DNA from: PLanc-01 sp034678485
GTDB taxonomy: Bacteria; Planctomycetota; Phycisphaerae; Sedimentisphaerales; Anaerobacaceae
NCBI GenBank assembly: GCA_034678485.1
Contig: JAXDBU010000040.1
Location: 5,351-69,350, forward strand
Direction: 5' to 3'
DNA: 64,000 nt
A program made the position numbers and the translations under genes. Positions 33,961 to 42,531 of this stretch are shown piece after piece (within the stretch, counting starts at the first letter, position 1; each line of letters begins with the position of its first letter). The notes under the pieces were generated by a model. That model had not been told where the DNA came from. It saw only the letters and a list, made by a program, of their open reading frames with translations, and made no database searches.

Positions 33961-36900
33961 AACCCGTGGGTGACGATTCGCGATTCGTCGGCGCCCACGC
34001 CGTCCTTGTCGAGGATCATGTGGATGAAGCGGATGTTCCGATCCCGCAGCTCGCTCAGGGTGTCCAGGGAGATCCCGGGCTCCAGCCTGGGTTCGAAGAG
34101 CAGGTGCTCTCGCTGGTTATGATGTTCCGGCCCCCACGTCTGTGAGTAGTAGCCTTTCAGGACGATGGGTTCGGCGGTCCACCCCTCGATTGTCGTCTGG
34201 TCCCATCGCTTCAGGGGCGCGGTGTTGCCGCCGGCCATCTCCCAACCGCCGTCCACCCCGACGGGCACCGGGGGATAGTAGAAACGGGATCTGATCGAGA
34301 TGCCGTTGTACGTGAGGGACCGCTCCTGGAGGATGTCGTCATCGCCGGCCTCCTGGCAGGGCCACAGGTACAGCTTGTTGCTCTGGGTGGTTGTCACGCT
34401 CCCGGCGAGCCACGAATCGACATCGTTGGCATAGCTCACGTTCAGAGTGAGGAATCTGTAGGGGATGCAGTACCCCGAGCAGCCGAGATCCGACGATGTG
34501 AGAATCGGGCATTCCGACGTTTCGATGGCTGTCGGAATGTCTGTCGTTCGCAAGGAGCAAGTGCGGGGGTTCGAGAGGTCGGCCAGTCGCCAGCTATCGA
34601 CGGTGTAGTCTTTCCCAGACACGTGTGCGGCCTCCGGCAGAAGAGGCATGTCTCCCGAGATCGTCCGGACCTGGTCTTCGTCGAGATACTCGATCTGCAC
34701 GCGGGTATAGAGGCTTTTGCTGAGCGTGTTGGCGTCCAGAACGGCGTTGTGTGTCTCGATTGTCCATCGGGACTTGAGTCGATGGTCCGCGAAGACGTCC
34801 ATTTCATTCTCGGCTTCGTACACGACTTCGCCGCTATACACCTCGAATTGCGTGGCCTGATTGACCAGGAAGGGGACCTGCGCGTCGTCGGAGGTCGGGA
34901 TCTGCCGCACCTGTTTGACGAGCAACCCGCCTTCCGGCAGGGTCCGTCCGCCCGCGGCTACCTTCTTGTACTCCAGGTCGAGACTGTACTCGGTCTGGCC
35001 GGTGGTCTGAGAGTATTCGTTGCTGACGCGGATCAGCAGTTCCGCCAGGTCCTTGTAGTCGCTCGGGTCCCTGATACTGATGCCGCCTATTGTGCCCGTC
35101 ATCACCGTTTCCCCCAGGCGGACCAGGCTGGATGCCTGATGGGGCGACGAGACGCCGATGTACCCGGACGAAGAGACGGATACCGTGACTTCCTCCGGGA
35201 TTGAGCCGTCTTCGGGATTCGTGACGGAGACGGCGCCCAACTGGGTGACTAAGGAAATCGTCGTCTCGCTGCCGGTCTTCTCCAGGGTGGCTACGCCGTT
35301 CGCCAGCTCGATCTCGTCCGGGACGGAGTGATGGACCACCATGGCCATCCCCACGTTGGCTTCGTTGACGTTGTGACGGAGCCGCTCCAGAAACGCATTG
35401 TGGTTGTAGAAGCTGGCGAAGACCTGTCGGATCGCCTGGAAGATGTCCTTTTCGGACCCGCGGTTCGGATCGCAGACGCAGGGACCCTGGTCGTCGGAGT
35501 CGAGCGCATCAGCCAGGCAGCCACTGTAGCTGTCGTAAAGTCCCGCCCCGATGAAATCCGCGCTGTCCTCGACGTTGGTCGAGCTGCGGAATCGCAGCAT
35601 GGCGCTCGGATCGAAGCCGTGCTGGGGATCGGTCAGCACGGCGAGGACCGCTTCTCGCAGCTCGTCGTTGAACTCGGTAAGGTCCGCATGGGTGAACAGA
35701 CTGCGGATACAGGCCAGATCCTGCGAGAGGGCCTGCATATCCGAAGGGGGATAAGACGTGTATTTCGCCAGCCGCCGGGCGATCTCCTCGCGCAGCGTCA
35801 GGCCGACGATCTCCGGCGGGATCTGCCATTGGGTGGGCTCACTCAGGTCATCGGTGAGGAACAGGCCGTTCAGGGCAATCGTTTCGTCCGAGGCGTTGTA
35901 CAGCTCGATCCAGTCGGGGTGCTCACCGCTCTCGCAGGGGTCCTCGATGGTCCGTCTATTGTCCGCCATGATTTCGTTGATGAGCAGGCCGGAGCCGTTC
36001 GCACCGGCGCCGGCGGTGTTAGGCTGGCCCGGTGTGGAGGTTGTGAATGGTCCCCAGGCGTCGCCGCCGTCGGGCGACCGCCCGAGCGAGACATCCGTGG
36101 TCTGCGGACCGAACTGGACCGCATCGATCTGCGTGGTGCCGTCGGCGTTGTACAGGCCGACGGTTTCCCCGTCTTTGCTCAGTCGAAAGCTCGTGTGAGT
36201 TGGACCCTGGTCCGTGTCGCCATCGGCCCAGAACAACATGTGCTTGCCCGGCGCGAGGGTCAGGGTCGGCGCCGGCGTCAACGGCTGATCGAGAAACGCC
36301 TGCCAGAGGTCGAAGGTCAGCGCAACGGATTGGGGAGAGTTGTCGGGGACCGCTGCGCGGAGGACGCCGAAGTTGGACGCTTTACCTCCGACGTATCGAA
36401 TGTCGGAGGGAGTCAGACCCTCAGTCGGCAAGCCGAAGACGCCGAGACGTGTCGCGGGTTCGATGTCCAAGGGCGAGGATTCCTTCAACTTCAGGATCCG
36501 CGTCGCCGCTTCGTCGTCCACATCAGCCTCTGTGTCGATCAGTTCGACATCGGTTCCGTAGTCATCCTCATAGGCGGTCAGGAGAATGCAGTGGCCGACG
36601 AGTTCCTGTGCCCGCTCGGCGTCGTCGGCAAGGACCAGATGCACGAAGGGGATGGCGTAGGTCCGTGAGAGGATCGCCACATGGGAGTTGGGTGTCGAAG
36701 CCGCCAGGGACATGATGCCCGCGACGAACGGGATCTCGGCGGGCACGCCGTCGGTGAGCAGGATGTCGCCCGGCTCCAGCTCGCCATTCTGGTAGGCGGT
36801 TGCGATGTTGTTGGCTGAGAAGAACTTGACGGTCCCGAAGGCCCATCCCTCGGAATAGCACGTGTTGCCGCTGGCCCATCGTGCGGTCGAACTGACCGGG

Positions 36901-37514
36901 ATGCCCTGCGACTCGAACCAGTCGCTGTTGGCGGACGCGGTGGCCTGCTGTTCGTAGGTCGGGAAGTAGAACGCCTGGACGTCGTTCGTGGCCGTGACAT
37001 GAGACTGGACCAGGTTGAACAGGTCCCGAATCTCCTCCGGCGTGAACGGATCCTGCCGAACGAACTGGATGCCATATTCGAAGAACTCCGGCTGCTTCGT
37101 GGACCAATCGAGTGGCGGGGGGAGAATCACCGTGCCCAGAATGGCCTGCTGATTCTCCTCGTACAGGCTGACCGCATTGAACTGCGCCGTCGTCATCCCG
37201 AGAAATGGATCGAGCACCCCGGCAGCGAAACTGTAGTGGTAGACGTACTTCGCGCTATTCTGGAAATACACGATGTTCGGGTCGTACGGCTCCAGGAGGA
37301 TCACGAATTTGATCCACTTGATGGAGTCCGAGGACGTGCCGCGGTTGACAAAGGCATCGTACGGAAACTCGATCTCGTTCTTCCAGTACGCCGACGGGCT
37401 GATCATCGGTTCGTCCGCAAAGACCGGCGACACGGCGACCATCGTCAGGATCGGCAGCATCCATGCCGGCACACCATGGCTCCAATGTCTCTGAATCACA
37501 CGTTTGACACCCAT
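33957..37514 (-). CDS. Secreted PEP-synthase-like protein with reversed domain order and an inserted lamin-tail domain
   Basis: 1185 residues with a signal peptide ending near Ala33. After an unassigned N-terminal region, residues 250-292 resemble the phosphohistidine swivelling domain of PEP-utilising enzymes (STPNSHVAILSRTYAIPF, with His277 at the catalytic position). The PPDK/PEP-synthase ATP-grasp then starts at 374 (VGGKASNFGVLRAAVP) and resumes at 572-740, with RFRSSTNVEDSADFIGAGLY at 641-660. Between them, residues 411-568 are a lamin-tail domain. In PEP synthase the ATP-grasp comes first, so the order here is reversed, and no PEP-binding TIM barrel is seen. The C-terminal 430 residues are unassigned. 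The start has CCGGAG 5 bases upstream, overlapping the end of the upstream gene. ATP-dependent catalysis outside the cytoplasm would be surprising, so this may be a non-catalytic relic. Confidence 0.82.
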   Translation of the reverse strand: MGVKRVIQRHWSHGVPAWMLPILTMVAVSPVFADEPMISPSAYWKNEIEFPYDAFVNRGTSSDSIKWIKFVILLEPYDPNIVYFQNSAKYVYHYSFAAGVLDPFLGMTTAQFNAVSLYEENQQAILGTVILPPPLDWSTKQPEFFEYGIQFVRQDPFTPEEIRDLFNLVQSHVTATNDVQAFYFPTYEQQATASANSDWFESQGIPVSSTARWASGNTCYSEGWAFGTVKFFSANNIATAYQNGELEPGDILLTDGVPAEIPFVAGIMSLAASTPNSHVAILSRTYAIPFVHLVLADDAERAQELVGHCILLTAYEDDYGTDVELIDTEADVDDEAATRILKLKESSPLDIEPATRLGVFGLPTEGLTPSDIRYVGGKASNFGVLRAAVPDNSPQSVALTFDLWQAFLDQPLTPAPTLTLAPGKHMLFWADGDTDQGPTHTSFRLSKDGETVGLYNADGTTQIDAVQFGPQTTDVSLGRSPDGGDAWGPFTTSTPGQPNTAGAGANGSGLLINEIMADNRRTIEDPCESGEHPDWIELYNASDETIALNGLFLTDDLSEPTQWQIPPEIVGLTLREEIARRLAKYTSYPPSDMQALSQDLACIRSLFTHADLTEFNDELREAVLAVLTDPQHGFDPSAMLRFRSSTNVEDSADFIGAGLYDSYSGCLADALDSDDQGPCVCDPNRGSEKDIFQAIRQVFASFYNHNAFLERLRHNVNEANVGMAMVVHHSVPDEIELANGVATLEKTGSETTISLVTQLGAVSVTNPEDGSIPEEVTVSVSSSGYIGVSSPHQASSLVRLGETVMTGTIGGISIRDPSDYKDLAELLIRVSNEYSQTTGQTEYSLDLEYKKVAAGGRTLPEGGLLVKQVRQIPTSDDAQVPFLVNQATQFEVYSGEVVYEAENEMDVFADHRLKSRWTIETHNAVLDANTLSKSLYTRVQIEYLDEDQVRTISGDMPLLPEAAHVSGKDYTVDSWRLADLSNPRTCSLRTTDIPTAIETSECPILTSSDLGCSGYCIPYRFLTLNVSYANDVDSWLAGSVTTTQSNKLYLWPCQEAGDDDILQERSLTYNGISIRSRFYYPPVPVGVDGGWEMAGGNTAPLKRWDQTTIEGWTAEPIVLKGYYSQTWGPEHHNQREHLLFEPRLEPGISLDTLSELRDRNIRFIHMILDKDGVGADESRIVTHGF
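35811..36284 (-). other. Lamin-tail domain with swapped halves inserted in the ATP-grasp
   Basis: Encodes residues 411-568 of the PEP-synthase-like protein. The segment that normally ends a lamin-tail domain comes first (LTLAPGKHMLFWADGDTD, FRLSKDGETVGLYNADGT, DAVQFGPQTTDVSLGRSPDG). A short Gly/Ala linker (TAGAGANGSG) follows, then the segment that normally begins it (LLINEIMADN, HPDWIELYNASDE, LFLTDDLSEPTQWQIP). The two outer ends are the natural mid-domain join. This is the order expected of a circular permutation. Confidence 0.78.
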
Positions 37515-37526
37515 AGTACTCCGGAC

Positions 37527-40487
37527 TCAATTGCTTTTGCTTGCCTCGGTTGTGCCGCCGGAACAATCGACGAGGGCGTGCTGCCCGTGGCCGTTCTCAA
37601 TGGCGAAGCCCGACAAGGTGCAGGAGGAATCGCCATTTCCGTCGATCCGCACGATGGAACCTCTCTGGTCTGCCTGGATCACATGCGGATCGGTCCCGTT
37701 CGGATCGCTCGGCTCTCTGCCGACCAGATGGATGCTCCTTCCCGAGATCGTGGTGTTCTCGCGATAGGTTCCCGCCGGTATAAGGATGGTTTCGTCCTCT
37801 GCGCCGGCAGAGGCGAGGATTTCTCCAACCGGGGAGAAGACCGCACAGACCTGATAGTCTCTGTCGAGATAGATCCAAACGGGATTCTGCGTGCTGAAGC
37901 AGGTTCCGGTCCAGGCGGTGAACACGTAGCCTGAGTCGGCTTTGGCCAAGAGACGCAGCATTGTGGTACGCTCATAGGTGAATGTGCCTTCGCCTGGGTC
38001 GGAGATTGATCCGCCTTCGGAGGACGAGAGCGATACGGTGCAGGTCATTCCGTAGTATCGGATCTCGATCCCGGGGTTGTTCGCCGTGATCTGGGGAATC
38101 TGGACCTCCATCGCGTCATCGCTCAGGGGGTTCTGGCTCAGGTCCAGATAGGAGAGGGACGTGAGACTCAGCAACGCCGAGACGTCAGAGATCAGGTTCC
38201 CCATCAAGACCAGTTTCTGCAGATTCGCCAAACCCGAAAGGGGACTGAGATCGCTGATCTTGCTGTTGCGCAGAATCAACGTATTGAGATTGTGCAGGCC
38301 TGCCAGAGGACAAAGGTTACGGATGACGGCGTTGTCATGGGCATCCAAGTACGAAAGACGGGTCAGCCCGGCCAAAGGAGACAAGTCGCTGATGCTGTTG
38401 TTGTTGATGATGAGTTTCTGCAGATGGGCGAGTCCGGATATGGGGGAGATACTATTGAGATGGTTACAGGGAACGCTCAAGGTCTCCAGATTCAAAGCGT
38501 GCTCCAAACCTGTCAGGCTGGAAATGTGGGCGTCCGTCACGTGAAAACACGTCAGCGTGAGCATATCACTCGGTTTCGGGTCCGAAATCCACAGCGTTTC
38601 CTCCACGGCCGCCTTGAGATTCGCGTCGGCGAAGTAGACCGGTTCTTCGGCCTGTGCGGCGGGCGAGTCACCGCTCTTGCCGGCCTCGGTGGTGCCGCCG
38701 TAAACGCCCATATTAACGATGCCGCCGTTCGGCGAGGGCTCACCCTCGATTCCACTGGCGGGATCCCCGCCGTCGATACAGGGACTTGTCACATCGTCAT
38801 ACAGCCAGCTCGAAGTCGATTCGTCCCATCGGCCTGCCCTCGCTAGCACGTGATAATCGCCGGCGAGCCAGACCGCGTTGGAATCGCCTGGGTCCCGCGG
38901 TACGAGCGGATCCTCGGCGTCCGTCCACTGACCGCGGCACGCGAACAGCGGGGCCGCGTCGATATTCCCGACGCCGGACCAGCCGCCTTCGATATTGCTG
39001 TAGGTGATGGAGACGTCCGTGCCGTCCTCGGCGTAGATCAGACTGTCCCTCGTCGGACAATTGCGTGTGTTATGATAGAAGATCGAATTCGTCATCGTCA
39101 CGGCGCTGTTGTGAACCCGCAACCCTGCATGGCAGGCATCCATGTAGTTGTCGGTAATCGTGCAGTTGATGAACGCGGCGTTGCAGTCGGTGCATTGGAT
39201 CAGTGCGCTGCCATAGTCGCTCGGCCGGTTTCCGGCGATCAGACAATGGGAAATTGTGGCGGTTGCATCGCAGCAGTGGATCATGCCGGCCTGTCCACAG
39301 CCTCCCGTCACGGCAAGACCGGTGAGCATACTGCCCGAGTTGCTTCCTTTGTTGACGATCAGCACGACCGGTCCGCTCTCGTCCGCCTGGATCACCGGCA
39401 GGGCCGTGCCGTTCGGATCGTTGGGCTCTCTGCCCATCAGGTAGATGTCCTTTGCCGAGATCGTGATGTTCTCGCGATACGTTCCCGGCTGCACGAAGAT
39501 TATGACGCCGTCTATGGCGGCATCGACGGCCTCCTGGATCGAGTCGAAGGGGTGCTCGACGGTTCCATCTTCATCCGGATCGCTGACATCTGGGTTGCCG
39601 GGTCCCGGGTCGTCGTCCGCGTCGTCATCCACGTAGAACTCAGTCGTCGGACTCGCGAACGTAGCGCAGATCACGTGATCTCGGTCGAGGGCGATCACCG
39701 TGGGATTCTGAGTGGAGTAGCAGGTTCCGGTCCAGGCGGAGAACACGTAGCCGGGATCGGCCTTGGCCTCGAGACGCAGGGTGCCGCTGCTGCCGTTTGC
39801 GACGGTGAAGGCGAATGTGCCTTCGCCCGGGGAAACCACCGATCCGCCTGTGGTCGACGAGATGGTAACGGAGTAGGAGTTGGTATAGGACGACGAATTA
39901 CACTGAAGGTTGATCCCCGGGTTGTTCGCGCGGATCAGGGGAATATACACCTCGTAGGCCTCCCTGTTCAACTGGTTCTGCCGCAGATCGAGACGGGTGA
40001 GGGAATGAAAGTCTGCCAGAGGCGAAATGTCGTTGATGGCATTGTTGTAGAGGAGCAAGTCCTGCAGGGCCGTCAGGCCGGCGAGGGCGGACAGGTTGCA
40101 GGTCGTAGTGTAATTCAGATCGAGATAGACCAGGTTCGTCAGGCCCGACAGAGGCGACAGATCCGTGATCGGGTTCTTGTGCAGGACGAGGTTCGTCAGG
40201 TTCGTCAGACCCGCCAGGGGGGAGAGATCCTCGATGTTGTTGAGGCGGAGATTCAGATACCACAGGTTCACGGCGTGTTCCATGCCGACGATGCTTTCGA
40301 TCCCCTTGGCCCCCGCCGTGAAGATCGTCAGAGTCCGCATGTCGCTTGGCGTGGGGTCCGAGACCCACAACACTTCCTCTATAGCTGCCTTGAGAGTGGC
40401 ATCGGCGAAGTAGACCGGCTCTTCGGCCTGCGTGCAGGCGGCCAGGAAAGACAACAGAAGAACCATCGTCGTTGATGCTTGCTTCAT
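37527..40487 (-). CDS. Secreted LRR/InlB-repeat/beta-helix protein, two fused units, the second truncated
   Basis: 986 residues. The signal segment carries LSFLAAC (Cys18, a possible lipobox) followed by TQAEEP. Unit 1 (about 21-603): internalin-type leucine-rich repeats with NLxxLxLxxNxIxDLSPLxGL periods (50-195), an InlB-B-like repeat (205-278, GGSVVSPGEGTF and AWTGTCYSTQNP), an Asp-rich linker (284-312), then a right-handed beta-helix (313-600) ending GVYGGTTEAGKS. Unit 2 (612-986) restarts with QAEEPVYFADANLKAAVEE, repeats the LRR and InlB parts, but lacks the Asp-rich linker. Its beta-helix stops after VDCSGG and jumps to TTEASKSN. The ATG at 40487 follows GAAAGAGAG. Likely a surface adhesin or glycan-binding protein. 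Confidence 0.87.
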   Translation of the reverse strand: MKQASTTMVLLLSFLAACTQAEEPVYFADATLKAAIEEVLWVSDPTPSDMRTLTIFTAGAKGIESIVGMEHAVNLWYLNLRLNNIEDLSPLAGLTNLTNLVLHKNPITDLSPLSGLTNLVYLDLNYTTTCNLSALAGLTALQDLLLYNNAINDISPLADFHSLTRLDLRQNQLNREAYEVYIPLIRANNPGINLQCNSSSYTNSYSVTISSTTGGSVVSPGEGTFAFTVANGSSGTLRLEAKADPGYVFSAWTGTCYSTQNPTVIALDRDHVICATFASPTTEFYVDDDADDDPGPGNPDVSDPDEDGTVEHPFDSIQEAVDAAIDGVIIFVQPGTYRENITISAKDIYLMGREPNDPNGTALPVIQADESGPVVLIVNKGSNSGSMLTGLAVTGGCGQAGMIHCCDATATISHCLIAGNRPSDYGSALIQCTDCNAAFINCTITDNYMDACHAGLRVHNSAVTMTNSIFYHNTRNCPTRDSLIYAEDGTDVSITYSNIEGGWSGVGNIDAAPLFACRGQWTDAEDPLVPRDPGDSNAVWLAGDYHVLARAGRWDESTSSWLYDDVTSPCIDGGDPASGIEGEPSPNGGIVNMGVYGGTTEAGKSGDSPAAQAEEPVYFADANLKAAVEETLWISDPKPSDMLTLTCFHVTDAHISSLTGLEHALNLETLSVPCNHLNSISPISGLAHLQKLIINNNSISDLSPLAGLTRLSYLDAHDNAVIRNLCPLAGLHNLNTLILRNSKISDLSPLSGLANLQKLVLMGNLISDVSALLSLTSLSYLDLSQNPLSDDAMEVQIPQITANNPGIEIRYYGMTCTVSLSSSEGGSISDPGEGTFTYERTTMLRLLAKADSGYVFTAWTGTCFSTQNPVWIYLDRDYQVCAVFSPVGEILASAGAEDETILIPAGTYRENTTISGRSIHLVGREPSDPNGTDPHVIQADQRGSIVRIDGNGDSSCTLSGFAIENGHGQHALVDCSGGTTEASKSN

Positions 40488-40573
40488 ATTCTCTCTTTCA
40501 GGACGGTGCGCCTCGATCTTAATCCGTGATTTCCAGAGAAACCTTGCTGCCCGCTGCAAAGGTCTTCTCCGCG

Positions 40574-42439
40574 TCAGGGTGAGCCGGCTGAAGCCTCACC
40601 CCTGCTAGCCTCTGTTGTGGCGCCGTAGACACCGAGATTGACGATTCCTCCATTGGGGGAGGGTTCGTCTCCGGTGCTTCCGGCGGGATCGCCGGCGTCG
40701 ATGCAGGGACTGGTTGCTCCGTCGCACAGCCAACTCATGGCCGCCGGGTCCCATCGTCCTGTCTGGGACAGGAGATGATAGTCGCCCATGTCCCAAACCG
40801 TGTTGGGATCGGTCGGGTCGCACAGTACGAATGGATCCTCCGCGTCCATCCACTGACCTTGATGCACAAACAGTGGGTCCGCATTGATGTTCCCGACGCC
40901 GGACCAGCCACCCTCGACATCACTGTAGGTGATAACGATTCGTCCATCCGCGCTTGCACAGATGACGCCGCTTGCAGCGTCCGAGCAGGTGCACGTATTG
41001 TGATAGAAGATCGAATTGGCCATCGCCAGGATGCCGTTGACCACCCGCAGTCCGGCGTTGCACTCGCCGAGGTAGTTGTCGGCGATTGTGCAGTGGGTGA
41101 GCGTGACATTGCCAGCGGTGCACTGGATCAGGGCCCCGCCGGCGCCGGCGGGCCGGTTGCCGGCGATCAGACAGTGGGAGATCGCGGCGGCTCCGCCCGA
41201 ACAATCGATCAGAACGTTCTGTCCGTGGCCGCTGGTCAAGGCGAAGCCGGACAGGGTGCTGTTTCCGTTGATCTGTACGATCCGCCCTTTCTGGTCTGCC
41301 TGGATCACAGGCAGGTCGGTTCCGTTCGGATCACTCGTTTCTCTGCCGATCAGGTGAACGCTCTTTCGCGAGATCGTGATGCTCTCGCGATAAGTCCCGG
41401 GCTGCACGAAGACGGTCTGGCCGTCTGCCGCGGCGTCGATGGCCTCCTGGATGGAATCGAAGGGATGGTCGGGAGTTCCGTCCTCGATGGGATCGCTCGC
41501 CCCAGGATCATCCGGACTCGGATCGTCGGGGGCGTCGTCATCGACGTAGGATTCCGCGGCCAGGAGGGAGAAGGTGGCGAAGATCTCATGGTTCTGCTCG
41601 ATTGTGATCACCATGGGATTCTGCGTGGAATAACAGGTCCCAGTCCAGGCGGTGAATACATAGCCGGGGTCCGCTTTGGCTTCAAGGCGCAGCCATTCGA
41701 TATAGGGGTACGTGAACACCCCCTCTCCCGGATCGATAACCGATCCTCCTTCCGAGGAGGAAATCACTACGGTTAGCAGCTTCGCGTCATAGTAGATGTC
41801 GATACCGGGGTTATTCGCTATGATCCGGGGGATCTGAACGTCGTAAGCTTCGTCACTCAGTGAGTTGTACGCCAGGTTCAAATACGAAAGCCGCGTCAGA
41901 CCCAGTAGAGCAGACAAATCACTGATCTCATTCCGTTCCACTATCAGTTCTTCCAGATTCACGAGGCCCGACAACGCGCTGATATCGCTCACTTGGTTGT
42001 TGCGCACATCGAGGACGGTCAGATTGTGAAGAGTCGAAAGGGCCGAAATGTCGGTGATGTTCGTCGTGTTCAGGTCCAGAAAAGAGAGCCGCGTCAGGCC
42101 CGAGAGCGGAGAAAGATCCGTGAGGTAGGTCCTATGCAGGACAAGAGACTCGAGGTTCATCAGTCCTGCCAAAGGGGAGAGGTCCCGGATGCGATTGTAT
42201 CGAAGATACAGATCCCGTAGGTTCGTAGCGAACTCTAAGCCGACCAAGCTTTCGATTTCGTCAGCCTCTGCATCGAGTACGATCAGATTCAACATATCGG
42301 TCGGCGTCGGGTCCAGAACCCACAGTGCATCCTCGACCACCGCTTTGAGATTCGGGTCGGCGAAGTAGACCGGTTCTTCGGCCTGCGTGCAGGCGGCCAG
42401 GAAAAACAGGAGAATCACTCTCGTCGATATGTGCTTCAT
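40574..42439 (-). CDS. Secreted LRR/InlB-repeat/beta-helix protein, single complete unit
   Basis: 621 residues. The signal MKHISTRVILLFFLAAC contains a possible lipobox (Cys17) before TQAEEPVYFADPNLKAVVED. Internalin-like LRRs cover roughly residues 60-190 (for example LRDLYLRYNRIRDLSPLAGL). They are followed by an InlB-B-like repeat (GGSVIDPGEGVF, TAWTGTCYSTQNP), an Asp-rich linker (YVDDDAPDDPSPDDPGASDP) and a complete beta-helix ending NGGIVNLGVYGATTEAS. This gene gives the template for judging the deletions in its neighbours. The start has AGAGGAAC just upstream and lies 92 bases after the previous paralogue. Confidence 0.88.
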   Translation of the reverse strand: MKHISTRVILLFFLAACTQAEEPVYFADPNLKAVVEDALWVLDPTPTDMLNLIVLDAEADEIESLVGLEFATNLRDLYLRYNRIRDLSPLAGLMNLESLVLHRTYLTDLSPLSGLTRLSFLDLNTTNITDISALSTLHNLTVLDVRNNQVSDISALSGLVNLEELIVERNEISDLSALLGLTRLSYLNLAYNSLSDEAYDVQIPRIIANNPGIDIYYDAKLLTVVISSSEGGSVIDPGEGVFTYPYIEWLRLEAKADPGYVFTAWTGTCYSTQNPMVITIEQNHEIFATFSLLAAESYVDDDAPDDPSPDDPGASDPIEDGTPDHPFDSIQEAIDAAADGQTVFVQPGTYRESITISRKSVHLIGRETSDPNGTDLPVIQADQKGRIVQINGNSTLSGFALTSGHGQNVLIDCSGGAAAISHCLIAGNRPAGAGGALIQCTAGNVTLTHCTIADNYLGECNAGLRVVNGILAMANSIFYHNTCTCSDAASGVICASADGRIVITYSDVEGGWSGVGNINADPLFVHQGQWMDAEDPFVLCDPTDPNTVWDMGDYHLLSQTGRWDPAAMSWLCDGATSPCIDAGDPAGSTGDEPSPNGGIVNLGVYGATTEASRGEASAGSP

Positions 42440-42531
42440 GTTCCTCTTCTCAAGAAGATGCATCGCAACCTTGATCCCTGATGACCAGGGAGGTCCTGAT
42501 ACTTGCCGACGATTCCTTCTCCGCTTCAGGA

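Noticed and set aside
37527..42439. Regular repeats suggesting a CRISPR or VNTR array.
   Set aside because: The periodicity is that of leucine-rich and beta-helix protein repeats in an open frame, with no constant DNA repeat/spacer structure.
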